A stretch of DNA of 64,000 nt from Bog-756 sp963829235 (GCA_963829235.1 CAWHIF010000003.1:1116001-1180000), one strand, 5' to 3'; counted from the stretch's first letter, positions 25,927 to 34,668 are shown. Made by a program: numbers and translations. The notes: generated by a model from the sequence alone, not told the origin.

Positions 25927-26724
25927 TCACGCGGTGCAGATGATCTCTCCGTGGAGCACGGCGAACCAGCCACCCGGCGCCGCCGCCCACCGTCGATAGG
26001 CGTCGGCGAAGAGGCAGAGTTCGTCCATGGTGGCGATGCCGTGGGCGAGCAGTTGATCGGCCAACGCCGATTGGGTGAAGCGATCAGCCCACAGGTTCCC
26101 CCACCAGGCCCGGTCTCCCGGCGTGGCGAAGCACCAGGCCGACGCGGACGGGATCACCGAGGAGAAGCCGACACCCAGGGCCCAATCGAGCAGCCTGCGC
26201 CCGGCATCCCAGCTCGCTCCATTGAGCCGGGTGAGGGACCCGTACGCCTCAAAGGCGCGTGCCATGTGCGGGTCCTCGGGAAAGTACGTCATGGCCGGGT
26301 AATCCCCGTCCCGAACCGCGACGATCCCTCCGCGGCGGCATACCCGTCGCATCTCGGTGAGCGCCGCCGCCGGATCCCCCACATGTTGGAGTACCTGATG
26401 CGCGTGGACCACATCGAACGTCCCGTCTTCGAACCTGAGGTCGATCAGATCACCTTCTTCGAAGCTGACTGAAGGAATGTCGGCACCGGCGGCAGTGGCT
26501 TCCTCGATGACCTCCGCAGAAACGTCGACCCCGATCACCTGCCCCGGGGCCAGACGGCGGGCCAGGTCGCAGGTGATGGTCCCGGGTCCACAGCCCACGT
26601 CCAGCAGGGTCATCCCCGGGGACAGCCGGCTCAACAGGTATCCGGCCGAGTTCTCCGCCGTCCGCCATCGATGGGAACGCAACACGCTGTCGTGGTGGCC
26701 GTGGGTGTACGGGACATCGGTCAT
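25927..26724 (-). CDS. class I SAM-dependent methyltransferase
   Basis: A 265-residue methyltransferase with the SAM loop LLDVGCGPGTITCDLA, motif II acid GVDVSAEVIEEA, post-motif FEEGDLIDLRFEDG and HAHQVLQHVGDPAAALTEM, placing it in the UbiE/COQ5-like group. The acceptor is unknown. ATG 26724 is chosen because the core begins directly after it; the longer open frame overlaps the divergent LysR gene. Expression may be set by that LysR neighbour. Confidence 0.85.
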   Translation of the reverse strand: MTDVPYTHGHHDSVLRSHRWRTAENSAGYLLSRLSPGMTLLDVGCGPGTITCDLARRLAPGQVIGVDVSAEVIEEATAAGADIPSVSFEEGDLIDLRFEDGTFDVVHAHQVLQHVGDPAAALTEMRRVCRRGGIVAVRDGDYPAMTYFPEDPHMARAFEAYGSLTRLNGASWDAGRRLLDWALGVGFSSVIPSASAWCFATPGDRAWWGNLWADRFTQSALADQLLAHGIATMDELCLFADAYRRWAAAPGGWFAVLHGEIICTA

Positions 26725-26794
26725 GTCTCTAGCTTGAGCCGTCACCCATCCATTGGCAAACAAGATTGGCGCACCCCTGATATAAGCTTTATGA

Positions 26795-27685
26795 ATGGCC
26801 GTCTCGGAGTGGCTGCGCACCTTTGTGGCCATCTACCGGTCGGGTTCCGTCAGTGGCGGCGCGGAACTGCGGAACCTGTCGCAGCCGGCGGCCAGCCAGC
26901 AGTTGGCTTCACTCGAGCGCCGGATGGGCCTGCCCCTCTTCATCCGTACGTCACACGGGGTCGAGCCCACCCGTCGGGGGCGCGAACTGCACGCCCAGGT
27001 GGCCGAATCGCTCGACCGCTTGGAGCCCGTCCTCGCCGGGATCGACGGTGGAACCGTCATTCCGGACGCAGCCAGTGTCCGCTTGGGCTCCTCGGCGGAG
27101 TTCTTCTCATATGCCGTCGTCCCCCGGCTGGGACCGGGGTCTCCGGCACTCTCCGCCCGGTTCGGGCCGGACGACGTCATCCTCGGCCTGCTGGAGCACG
27201 GTGAGCTCGACATCGCCGTGACCAGTGTCACCCCGGGAAGGCGATCCCTGACCGCGACCCCGATCGGCGCCAAACGCTTCGTGCTGGTCGGCTCGCCGGC
27301 ACTGGCCCCGGATCAGCCCTTCGAATCGCTCACCGACCTCGGATCGTGGCTGGTCGGAAAGCCCTGGGTGGCTTTCAGCGCTGAGCTCCCCCTGACCCGT
27401 CGGTTCTGGCTCACCTCGCTCGGCCGGTCCTTCCAAGCCGATCTGCGGCTGGTCGCACCCGACCTCCGTGTGGTGGGCGCGGCGGTGGCCCACGGACTCG
27501 GCTTCAGCCTGCTGCCGACCTTCGCCTGTGCCGACGCACTGGCCCTTGGATCAGTGGTCGAAGTGCATCCGGTGGCGGACGCCATCCCCGTCGAGCCTTG
27601 GTTCGCCTGCACCCGAGTCGCCGACCTCGGTCGGGAGCACCTCAACCGATTCATCGGCCGGCTGACGCTATCCGGCGAAAGATGA
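26795..27685 (+). CDS. LysR-family transcriptional regulator
   Basis: A 296-residue LysR-type regulator: the N-terminal winged helix-turn-helix includes SGSVSGGAELRNLSQPAASQQLASLERRMGLP in its usual place, then the ligand-binding periplasmic-protein-like domain with SLLPTFACADALALGSVVEV. It is divergent from the methyltransferase with 70 bp between start codons, the classical geometry for LysR control of the neighbour. A -10-like TATAAG lies 8 bp before the ATG without a Shine-Dalgarno sequence. Confidence 0.88.
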   Translation: MAVSEWLRTFVAIYRSGSVSGGAELRNLSQPAASQQLASLERRMGLPLFIRTSHGVEPTRRGRELHAQVAESLDRLEPVLAGIDGGTVIPDAASVRLGSSAEFFSYAVVPRLGPGSPALSARFGPDDVILGLLEHGELDIAVTSVTPGRRSLTATPIGAKRFVLVGSPALAPDQPFESLTDLGSWLVGKPWVAFSAELPLTRRFWLTSLGRSFQADLRLVAPDLRVVGAAVAHGLGFSLLPTFACADALALGSVVEVHPVADAIPVEPWFACTRVADLGREHLNRFIGRLTLSGER

Positions 27686-27728
27686 CCCGCCCGGCCACCC
27701 AAACGGTCACGCCTCCTCTGGTCACGGA

Positions 27729-28271
27729 TCATCCGGTCACGCCGGCTACGGGAATGCCCTCTTCCAGATACAGGGGGCCCGTGGCGGTCAGCACACGTTC
27801 GACTCTTCGCCCCACCGGCCCGCTCAACCGTCGGACCGCCTCCTCTCCATCGACCCATCGATGGTCCTCGATCTCCTCTGCCTGCAAGACGATCCGGGCC
27901 TTCTGATCACGACCGATAGCGCCGCAGTCAAAGAGGAACCGAAGTCCACCGGGTCGCCGGGCCCTCGGACGAAGGAAATCTACGCAGACCAACCGGCCCG
28001 ACGTGACAGTGAGCCCCGTCTCCTCGAGCACCTCGCGACGGCAGCCCTCCCACGGGGATTCCCCGTCCTCTTCGATCTGGCCTCCGGGTATCGTCCACCC
28101 CGATTTGTACGTGGGCTTGAGGATGAGGATCCGGCCCCCTCCGTCAGCGATCAGCGCGCCGGCCGAGGCCGGTATGCGCGGGATGACGAATTCGGTCACC
28201 GGAGCATCATCATCGAATTCTGCGGTCGACCCATCTATGGCCACCTCCCGCAACCTTGTGTCGGCCTCCAC
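27729..28271 (-). CDS. Nudix hydrolase
   Basis: A 180-residue Nudix protein. The Nudix box reads G-x5-E-x7-REVLEETGL, starting at GGQIEEDGES, so the diphosphate-binding Glu cluster is intact. TEFVIPRIPASAGALIADGGGR precedes it, as in MutT/ADP-ribose types. It would cleave a nucleoside diphosphate linked to another moiety; substrate not assignable. It lies downstream of dnaB on the same strand, separated by a repeat array, so it may or may not share its transcript. Confidence 0.85.
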   Translation of the reverse strand: MEADTRLREVAIDGSTAEFDDDAPVTEFVIPRIPASAGALIADGGGRILILKPTYKSGWTIPGGQIEEDGESPWEGCRREVLEETGLTVTSGRLVCVDFLRPRARRPGGLRFLFDCGAIGRDQKARIVLQAEEIEDHRWVDGEEAVRRLSGPVGRRVERVLTATGPLYLEEGIPVAGVTG

Positions 28272-28398
28272 CGAGCCGTGTGGTTCGTTTCCCAGAATCG
28301 GCCTGATTATCGGCTGTGGGCGATAGGGATTGCCTCTAACGAACGGCTACAGGCGATAATTTGGCCAATTCCGAAATGTGGACGAAGCACTGGGCTGA

Positions 28399-28491
28399 TG
28401 GTTTCGCAGGGGGTTCTTGGTTCCACAGCACCTCTTGGTTTCACAGCCCACAGGCCTGATGGTTCCACAGCCCCTCGTGGTTCCACAGCCC
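28399..28491. repeat. imperfect tandem repeat array, about 18-bp period
   Basis: Five copies of TGGTTYCACAGC-type units start at 28399, 28418, 28436, 28460 and 28478 (spacings 19, 18, 24, 18). It sits in the 237-bp gap between the dnaB stop and the Nudix start. On the minus strand the core is GGCTGTGGAACCA. It encodes nothing and is not a CRISPR because units are contiguous and there are no unique spacers. Confidence 0.8.
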
Positions 28492-28508
28492 CGTTGGCGC
28501 CGGGCCCT

Positions 28509-29897
28509 CTAGACCCGGGCCATGTTGTCGAATCGGGCATGATGGCCGATGAACGCCAGCCGGGTGTGCCCGGTCGGCCCGTTGCGGTGCTTGGCCACAA
28601 TGATCTCCGCCGTGCCCTGGCTCTCACTCGAATCCGGGTTGTAGATCTCGTCGCGGTAGATGAACAACACCACGTCGGAGTCCTGCTCGATCGAGCCCGA
28701 CTCCCTCAGATCGGCCAACATCGGGCGCTTGTCCTGGCGCATCTCGAGCCCCCGCGACAGCTGGGACAGGGCCACCACCGGTACCTCGAGCTCGCGGGCG
28801 AGGATCTTCAGACCACGGCTGATCTCGGATACTTCGACCTGCCGGTTCTCCGCACCGTGCCGACCGGTCATCAGCTGGAGGTAGTCCACGACCACCAGAC
28901 CCAACCCTTCACGGCTCTTCAGGCGGCGGGCTCGGGCTCGGATATCCATCACCGTCAGGTTCGGATTGTCGTCGATGAAGATGGGGGCTTCGCTCATCCG
29001 ACTGATCGCGTTACCGATCTTCGTCCAATCGGCCTCGAGGAGCTTGCCGGTACGCATCCGGTTGGCGTCGACCCGAGCCTCCGAACAGAGGAGCCGCTGG
29101 GTGAGTTCGAGATGACTCATCTCCAGAGAGAAGAGCAACACCGGTTTGTTCAACTTGATGCCGGCGTGGGCCACCATGCCGAGGGCGAAGCTGGTCTTGC
29201 CCATGGCCGGTCGGGCCCCCACCACGATGAGATTCGACGGCTGCAGGCCGGCCAGCTGTTCGTCCAGGTCGGCGTAGCCGGTGGCCAGGCCGGTGATCGA
29301 TTCACCCCGGGTGAAGAGCTGCTCGAGATGGTCGAGACTCTCCCCCAGAAGGTCCCGCAGCGGCGTCATCGAGTCGACCACCCGGCGCTGGGAGACCTCG
29401 AATACCAGGCTCTCCGCCCGATCGAGCACGTCGGAGACATCCTCGGGAAGGCTGTAGCCAAGTTCGGTGATCTCGCCGGCCACCGATACCAGCCTCCGCA
29501 GCAGGGCCAGTTCCTCGATGATCCTGGCGTAGTACTCGGCGTTCCCGATGGAAGGGGTGTTGGCCTGGAGGGAGACGAAGACCGACGGGTCCCCGATGGT
29601 CTCGAGAAGTCCACGGCGTCTGAGCTCCTCGGTCACCGTCACCCAGTCGGCCGGTTCGCCCTGACTGAACAAGGAGGTGATGGCCGAAAAGATGTGCCCG
29701 TGGGACGACTTGTAGAAGTCCTCCGGCTTGCAGATCTCCATCGCCCTGGCGATGGCGTCGCGCGACAGCAGCATGGCTCCGAGGACCGACTCCTCGGCTT
29801 CGAGATTGTGAGGGGGGACCCGGCCCGCCGGACCACCACTCCCCCCCATGGGTGCCATGAGATGCCTGGGGCGCGAGTCGTCTAATGCCTGAACCAT
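28509..29897 (-). CDS. dnaB: replicative DNA helicase
   Basis: A 462-residue DnaB hexameric helicase. The N-terminal primase-interacting domain (PHNLEAEESVLGAMLLSRDA) is followed by a linker and a RecA-fold core with Walker A VVGARPAMGKTSFAL, H1a LLFSLEMSHLEL, Walker B LVVVDYLQLM, ALSQLSRGLE and DLRESGSIEQDSD. No intein interrupts it. It unwinds DNA ahead of the replisome. It follows the rpsF-ssb-rpsR-rplI operon with a 174-bp gap, the common actinobacterial order. Confidence 0.96.
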   Translation of the reverse strand: MVQALDDSRPRHLMAPMGGSGGPAGRVPPHNLEAEESVLGAMLLSRDAIARAMEICKPEDFYKSSHGHIFSAITSLFSQGEPADWVTVTEELRRRGLLETIGDPSVFVSLQANTPSIGNAEYYARIIEELALLRRLVSVAGEITELGYSLPEDVSDVLDRAESLVFEVSQRRVVDSMTPLRDLLGESLDHLEQLFTRGESITGLATGYADLDEQLAGLQPSNLIVVGARPAMGKTSFALGMVAHAGIKLNKPVLLFSLEMSHLELTQRLLCSEARVDANRMRTGKLLEADWTKIGNAISRMSEAPIFIDDNPNLTVMDIRARARRLKSREGLGLVVVDYLQLMTGRHGAENRQVEVSEISRGLKILARELEVPVVALSQLSRGLEMRQDKRPMLADLRESGSIEQDSDVVLFIYRDEIYNPDSSESQGTAEIIVAKHRNGPTGHTRLAFIGHHARFDNMARV

Positions 29898-30071
29898 GAT
29901 TCCTCAACCCTCGCCGAGATGCCCTGTGGAACGGAAGGACATCTTCCTGGGGATATGGCCGTGTCGAGGTGTGGACGAACCGTGGACAAGGTCGGCACGA
30001 CTGCGGACGCGACACAACATGCGCCCATCATCCCAGGCGGGTGTGACCGTTTGGAGTGATGCTCGGGCGAC

Positions 30072-30518
30072 TCAGCCCTCTGCGACCACGTTCACCGTCA
30101 GCTCGAAGACCACGCCCCCCACAAGCTCGACCCGGACACTGTGCTCACCGACCGTCTTGATCGGCTCGTCGAGCACGAGATCCTTCCGGTCGATGACCGC
30201 ACCCGTCTGTTCCTCGACGTGCCGCACGATGTCCGCGGCGGATACCGAGCCGAACAGCCGGTCCCCCGCGGCGCGGGCCGACAGCGTGATCACATTTCCC
30301 ACAAGCGTCCGGGCAACGGTCTCGGACGACTCGTGGTCGCGGGCATCGCGGAGATCTCTCGACCTCCGCATTGCCGCGGCCTGGCTCTCCAGACCGGGGG
30401 AGGCGACGATGGCCTTTCTCGCCGGCAGTAGGTGGTTCCTGGCGAATCCACCGGACACATCGATGATGTCACCCCGTTTTCCCACCCCGTCGATATCGGC
30501 CCGCAGCAGCACCTTCAT
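30072..30518 (-). CDS. rplI: 50S ribosomal protein L9
   Basis: A 148-residue bL9. It begins MKVLLRADIDGVGKRGDI, followed by the N-terminal rRNA-binding motif GGFARNHLLPARKA, a linker helix and a C-terminal domain with GDRLFGSVSAADIV. The ATG at 30518 sits one base after the rpsR stop, so translation is coupled; the longer open frame is excluded because it lies inside rpsR. Confidence 0.95.
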   Translation of the reverse strand: MKVLLRADIDGVGKRGDIIDVSGGFARNHLLPARKAIVASPGLESQAAAMRRSRDLRDARDHESSETVARTLVGNVITLSARAAGDRLFGSVSAADIVRHVEEQTGAVIDRKDLVLDEPIKTVGEHSVRVELVGGVVFELTVNVVAEG

Positions 30519-30519
30519 C

Positions 30520-31053
30520 TCAGACCCCGCCATCTTCTGCGACAGCATCGTCGGCGATGACTTCGGTGAGGGTGCCGTCGCCGGCGCCTGTGACCTCGAG
30601 CACCTCGGCTCCCGGATCGTTCACGATGTCGGCCACCGCGTCCACCACCGCCGTCGAGGCGGCGTCGGCCGACAGCGAACGCTCTTCTTCACGCGGCCGC
30701 CGCCCACCGGAACCGGCCCCCGAGTAGCCACCACCCTCGCGGCCACCGCGACCGCCGCCCCGACCACCAGGCCGCTCGGTGGTGGTGCGCTGAGTGTAGG
30801 GGAGCAATACCAGCTCACGGGCTGTCTTGATGGCAATGGCCACGTCGCGTTGGTGCTGGGTGCAGTTGCCCGATACCCGGCGGGCCCTGATCTTGCCGCG
30901 GTCGCTCATGTACTTGCGGAGCATCCCGACATCTTTGTAGTCGACCCACTCCACCCGGTCCTTGCACAGGGCACAGGGCTTCTTCTTGATCCGTCGGCCG
31001 GTGTCCTTGGGAGCACGCCGGGTGGCGCCTCCACGATCGTTGTTACGTGCCAT
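30520..31053 (-). CDS. rpsR: 30S ribosomal protein S18 with long C-terminal extension
   Basis: Residues about 20-90 are bS18: CALCKDRVEWVDYKDVG, KYMSDRGKIRARRVSGNC (Cys residues of the zinc-type S18) and QRDVAIAIKTARELVLLPY. bS18 normally ends shortly after this. Here about 85 further residues follow: a Gly/Arg-rich stretch then an acidic Ala/Val/Asp tail. It remains in one frame up to the stop just before rplI. The tail is probably disordered and RNA-binding at first; function unknown. In the operon rpsF-ssb-rpsR-rplI. Confidence 0.9.
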   Translation of the reverse strand: MARNNDRGGATRRAPKDTGRRIKKKPCALCKDRVEWVDYKDVGMLRKYMSDRGKIRARRVSGNCTQHQRDVAIAIKTARELVLLPYTQRTTTERPGGRGGGRGGREGGGYSGAGSGGRRPREEERSLSADAASTAVVDAVADIVNDPGAEVLEVTGAGDGTLTEVIADDAVAEDGGV

Positions 31054-31537
31054 GACTAGAAGGGCTCCTCGCTGTATCCATATCCCTGGGGCTCACCGGC
31101 GGCGGGTCTCCCCCCGATCCTCCGGCTCCACTACCGGCCGAGGCCGGGCCCGCTCCACCTTCACCTGGTCCCCGGCGCTCGTTCTTGGTCACCTGCGCGG
31201 TGGCCCACCGGATGCTCGGACCGATCTCGTCGGCCACCACCTCCACCTTGGACCGCTTGTCGCCGTCAGGTGTCTCCCAGCTGCGCTGCTCGAGGCGTCC
31301 CGTGACGATGACCCGCGAGCCGCGGCTCAGGCTTTCGGCTGCGTTCTCCGCCATCTCGCGCCAGCACACGATGTCGAAGAAGGACGTCGCCTCTTCCCAC
31401 TCCTGGGTCTGTCTGTTCTGCCACCGGCGGTTGACGGCCAGGCCGAAGCTCGACGTGGCCTGGCCGGTGTTGGTGAAGCGCAGCTCGGGGTCGCGGGTGA
31501 TGTTGCCCACCAGCGTTACGACGTTTCCGTTCGCCAT
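31043..31537 (-). CDS. ssb: single-stranded DNA-binding protein, with apparent frameshift before the tail
   Basis: Residues 1-115 form a normal OB-fold: NVVTLVGNITRDPELRFT, GLAVNRRW, TSFFDIVCWREMAENAAESL and EVVADEIGPSIRWATAQV. After a Gly-rich linker the frame ends in SPSSHGT, lacking the acidic tip that SSB needs to recruit partners. In the -1 frame the DNA encodes YGYSEEPF and a stop at 31056, 2 bp before rpsR, exactly the expected end. The switch point is a run of six C (plus strand, 31110-31115). One missing base, or -1 slippage at G-GGG-GGA, would restore the tail. As read, the gene overlaps rpsR by 11 bp. Confidence 0.92.
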   Translation of the reverse strand: MANGNVVTLVGNITRDPELRFTNTGQATSSFGLAVNRRWQNRQTQEWEEATSFFDIVCWREMAENAAESLSRGSRVIVTGRLEQRSWETPDGDKRSKVEVVADEIGPSIRWATAQVTKNERRGPGEGGAGPASAGSGAGGSGGDPPPVSPRDMDTARSPSSHGT

Positions 31538-31538
31538 G

Positions 31539-31883
31539 TCAGCTCTCCTTGCTGCTTGCGGCCGCCGCTGCGGCCTCGGCACGCCGTCCGGCCACCTTGT
31601 CGGGAATCCTCATGACCTTGTGGCGCAGCACCTCGTCGGCCAGGACGAACACCCGCTCCATGTCGGCCACGGCCGGTGGCTCCGCCGTGAGTTCGATGAC
31701 GACGTAGTAGCCCTCACGCTTGTGCTGGAGCTCGTAGGCGAAGGTGCGCCGTCCCCAACGCTCCACCCGGCCGACGTTTCCGCCCTTGGCCTTGAGGGCT
31801 TCCAGACCCCGGTCGAGAACCCCATTGACCGCCGCCTCGTCGGCACCGGTGTCGAAAATAACCATCGCTTCGTATGGCCGCAC
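31539..31883 (-). CDS. rpsF: 30S ribosomal protein S6
   Basis: A 114-residue bS6: RPYEAMVIFDTGADEAAV at the start, GRVERWGRRTFAYELQHKREGYYVVIEL in the middle, then ERVFVLADEVLRHKVMRIPD and an Ala-rich tail. The start is GTG 31883, preceded by AGGGAGG; the longer open frame has no S6 similarity. It binds 16S rRNA with S18, encoded two genes downstream. First gene of the operon; ssb starts one base after its stop. Confidence 0.93.
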   Translation of the reverse strand: MRPYEAMVIFDTGADEAAVNGVLDRGLEALKAKGGNVGRVERWGRRTFAYELQHKREGYYVVIELTAEPPAVADMERVFVLADEVLRHKVMRIPDKVAGRRAEAAAAAASSKES

Positions 31884-32041
31884 GTGCGGCTCACCTCCCT
31901 CTGGATCGGGCACCACGGCGCCCGAGCCCCACGGGCGTGGGGCAGGTCGGAACTGCTCGGCCACCGGCAGGGTGGCCATGACAACCGCACCACCCTACCG
32001 GCAAACCACCTCGCTCCCGGACCGGCCGGCCTGGACGGGAA

Positions 32042-32857
32042 TCAGTGGTAGACCTCGGCGTCGGCGGGAAAGGCCCCCGAGCGAACATCAGCCGCGTAGG
32101 CGGCCATACCGGCGACTGCCTCCTCTTCGAGCTGTGCGTAACGGCGCACGAACTTGGGCACCGTGGCACTGAAACCGAGCAGGTCGTGGAAGACCAGCAC
32201 CTGCCCGTCGCAGTCCGGTCCGGCACCGATCCCGATGGTGGGCACGTCCAACGACTCGGTGATGGCCGCGCCGACCCGTTCGGGAACCCCCTCGATGACC
32301 ACGGCGAAGCAGCCCGCAGCCGAGATGGCCTTGGCCGCCAGGGCCAGCGTGTGGGCCGCGGCATCGTCACGACCCTGAACCCGGTAGCCCCCCATGGCGT
32401 TGATCGACTGCGGGGTGAGGCCCAGGTGGCCCATGACCGGGATTTCGGCGGCGACCAGCGCCTCGATCATCGGGACCCGGTTGACCCCGCCTTCCAATTT
32501 GACCGCCCGGGCGCCGGCCCGGATGAGCGTCGCCCCGTTGCGGACCGTGTCCACCGGGTCGAGGTGGTAGCTCATCCACGGCAGATCGGCCACGATCAGC
32601 GGCTTCGGCCCGGCCCGGGCCACGGCAGCGGTGTGATGGGCCATGTCCGCCACGGTCACCTGGAGGTTGTCCTCGTAGCCCAGCACATTGGTGGCCACCG
32701 AATCACCGACCAGGATCATGTCGACGCCGGCGGCGTCGGCGATGCGAGCTCCCGGGGTGTCGTAGGCCGTGACCATCACCAGGGGCGGGTGTCCGTCACG
32801 TCGCTTGGCCGCGCGCACCACGGGCACGGTGACCTGTGTCGGCCGGGGGTCGGGCAT
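32042..32857 (-). CDS. panB: 3-methyl-2-oxobutanoate hydroxymethyltransferase
   Basis: A 271-residue ketopantoate hydroxymethyltransferase, first committed step of pantothenate and CoA synthesis: transfers a hydroxymethyl group from methylene-THF to alpha-ketoisovalerate. The TIM barrel has VMVTAYDTPGARIADAAGVD, ILVGDSVATNVLGY (metal Asp), VKLEGG, PVMGHLGLTPQS and the catalytic Glu in VIEGVPE. ATG 32857 is used. No other pan genes are nearby. Confidence 0.95.
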   Translation of the reverse strand: MPDPRPTQVTVPVVRAAKRRDGHPPLVMVTAYDTPGARIADAAGVDMILVGDSVATNVLGYEDNLQVTVADMAHHTAAVARAGPKPLIVADLPWMSYHLDPVDTVRNGATLIRAGARAVKLEGGVNRVPMIEALVAAEIPVMGHLGLTPQSINAMGGYRVQGRDDAAAHTLALAAKAISAAGCFAVVIEGVPERVGAAITESLDVPTIGIGAGPDCDGQVLVFHDLLGFSATVPKFVRRYAQLEEEAVAGMAAYAADVRSGAFPADAEVYH

Positions 32858-33015
32858 GGCAATCCTCCTGATCGGCCGTCCAGCGCCCAGGGGCTGCCGG
32901 CGGCATGGGCGGTGGCCGATGACCACCGCGGAGCACTACGGACTACGGGTCCAGGCTAGCGGGCGGGCGGCCCGAATGGGAAGGGCCGGAGATGTCGGTC
33001 GGCATGCGGCCGCTA

Positions 33016-34590
33016 TCAGGTCCCGGCGGCCTCGGGATGGCCTTCGAAGCCGGGATCGGCCGACTCCCCGTCGGTCTCCTTCTGCACACCGCGCCGCAAT
33101 CCGACCATCCCGGCCACCGCCGCCGCCCCCATGGCCACGGCCATGCCGATGAGCACGCTGCGGGTGGCATAGGCGAAGTCGAGGCGCACGAAGTGGGGGA
33201 TCGACTGGACGCTCCCGTTCCCACCCTGGGCCTGGGAGATCGTGGTCGCATCCTTGGCCGCCAGGGAGGCGGGAACCCCTTGGGAGACCAGCGAGGCGGT
33301 GACGTGCGACCGTGTCTGGGAGACCAGGAGGGTGCCCAGGATGGCCAGGCCCAGGCTGGCGGCGTAGTTCCGGACGGTCTGGGTGATCCCGGTGGCCTCC
33401 CCGTAGGAGAGTCGGGACGCCCGGTTGACGGCGTCGGTACTGGCCGGGCCCAGCATGAGGCCCATGCCGGCGCCGGCCAGGACGATGTACCACTGCTGTG
33501 TACTGAAATCGAGCTGCGCCACCTTCCCCGCCCACAGGGCGAACCCGACGCAGGCCAACACGCAGCCGATCACCACCGGGCGCTTGGCTCCGCCCCTGTC
33601 GAGCATGCGCCCGCCGATCTGTGCCGCGACGACGAAGCCCACGAAGAAGTACAGCAGGAAGAGGCCCGCCTCGGACGCGGACTTGGCCAGCGAGATCTGG
33701 GCGTACTCGCTGGCGAAGAAGAACACCGGGATGAACGCCAGCATGGAGATCCCGAGAACGAGATTTTCGACGAAGAACTCACGGATGCGGAAGATGCGCA
33801 CCTCCATGAGCGGAGATTCGGTCCGGAGCTCGACGAAGTAGAAGACGATCAAGAGGGCCAGGCCACCGGCGATGCACAGTCCGATGCCCGGGTTGCTCCA
33901 TCCCCAGATGGTCGACTGCTGGAACCCGAAGACGCTCAGCGCCACACCGGCGGCGATGAGGACCAGTCCGCGGTAGTCCATCCGGGCCGCCTTGTAGGAG
34001 GTGGTCGGCTTGGCCAGGGCGATCAGCACCAGGGCGATGATGGCCACCGGCACGTTGACCCAGAAGATGGCCCTCCATGTCCACTGGGTCAGATACCCGC
34101 CGAGGATCGGACCGACCGCGGTGAGTCCACCGGCGATGCCGAAGAATGCGGCCAGGGCCTTTCCGCGCTCGTGGAGGGGGAAGGTCTGCACCACGATGGC
34201 CAGGGCGGCGGGGAACATGATGGCCCCACCGGCACCCTGGATGACCCGGAATGTGACGATCCATCCCTCGGCCAGGGTCCCTTTGGGCGTAAGCCCACAC
34301 ATCGTCGAGGCCAGGGCGAACACGATGACGCCGAGAACGACCATCTTCTTGTGGCCGACCGTGTCGGCCAAGCGGCCACCGAAGGCGAAGAGCGCGGCCA
34401 GTGAGAGCAGGTAGGCGTTGACCGCCCACTGGACCCCCGTGCTGCTCAGACCCAGCTCCTTTTGGATCTCCGGAACGGCGATGGACACGATGGTCTGATC
34501 GATGAAGGTCATCGAGACGGCGAAGATCATGGCCGCCAGGACAAGATTCTTCGACCCTCCCCCGGCTGAGCTGGTCCTGGCCATCGCCAC
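33016..34590 (-). CDS. MFS multidrug exporter, DHA2 (14-helix) family
   Basis: A 524-residue EmrB/QacA-type proton antiporter with about 14 helices. Motif C region GIAGGLTAVGPILGGYLTQ, motif A GGRLADTVGHKK and D1-like FIDQTIVSIAVPEI are present. It likely exports hydrophobic drugs or metabolites. No membrane-fusion partner gene is adjacent. It is divergent from an SDR gene across about 90 bp that hold two copies of a palindrome, a possible operator for both. Confidence 0.9.
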   Translation of the reverse strand: MAMARTSSAGGGSKNLVLAAMIFAVSMTFIDQTIVSIAVPEIQKELGLSSTGVQWAVNAYLLSLAALFAFGGRLADTVGHKKMVVLGVIVFALASTMCGLTPKGTLAEGWIVTFRVIQGAGGAIMFPAALAIVVQTFPLHERGKALAAFFGIAGGLTAVGPILGGYLTQWTWRAIFWVNVPVAIIALVLIALAKPTTSYKAARMDYRGLVLIAAGVALSVFGFQQSTIWGWSNPGIGLCIAGGLALLIVFYFVELRTESPLMEVRIFRIREFFVENLVLGISMLAFIPVFFFASEYAQISLAKSASEAGLFLLYFFVGFVVAAQIGGRMLDRGGAKRPVVIGCVLACVGFALWAGKVAQLDFSTQQWYIVLAGAGMGLMLGPASTDAVNRASRLSYGEATGITQTVRNYAASLGLAILGTLLVSQTRSHVTASLVSQGVPASLAAKDATTISQAQGGNGSVQSIPHFVRLDFAYATRSVLIGMAVAMGAAAVAGMVGLRRGVQKETDGESADPGFEGHPEAAGT

Positions 34591-34628
34591 CTTCCGTGCA
34601 GAGCCCCTCTCCAGAGGATCTTAAGTCC

Positions 34629-34668
34629 GGGAGGAGCGACCGGTCGGGAGGAGCGACCGGTCGGGAGG
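34629..34668. repeat. 17-bp tandem repeat with palindromic core
   Basis: GGGAGGAGCGACCGGTC occurs twice in tandem (34629-34645, 34646-34662) with a third partial unit. CGACCGGTCG, a perfect 10-bp palindrome, recurs at 34637 and 34654, 17 bp apart. It occupies the gap between divergent MFS and SDR genes, so paired operators are plausible. Confidence 0.7.

Noticed and set aside
28399..28491. possible CRISPR array
   Set aside because: Units of about 12 conserved bases are separated by only 6-12 bp, with no unique spacers of 25-40 bp and no cas genes.
27861..29885. 674-residue open frame on the plus strand
   Set aside because: It is antisense to dnaB, whose protein is fully conserved; the antisense product is low-complexity and matches no family.
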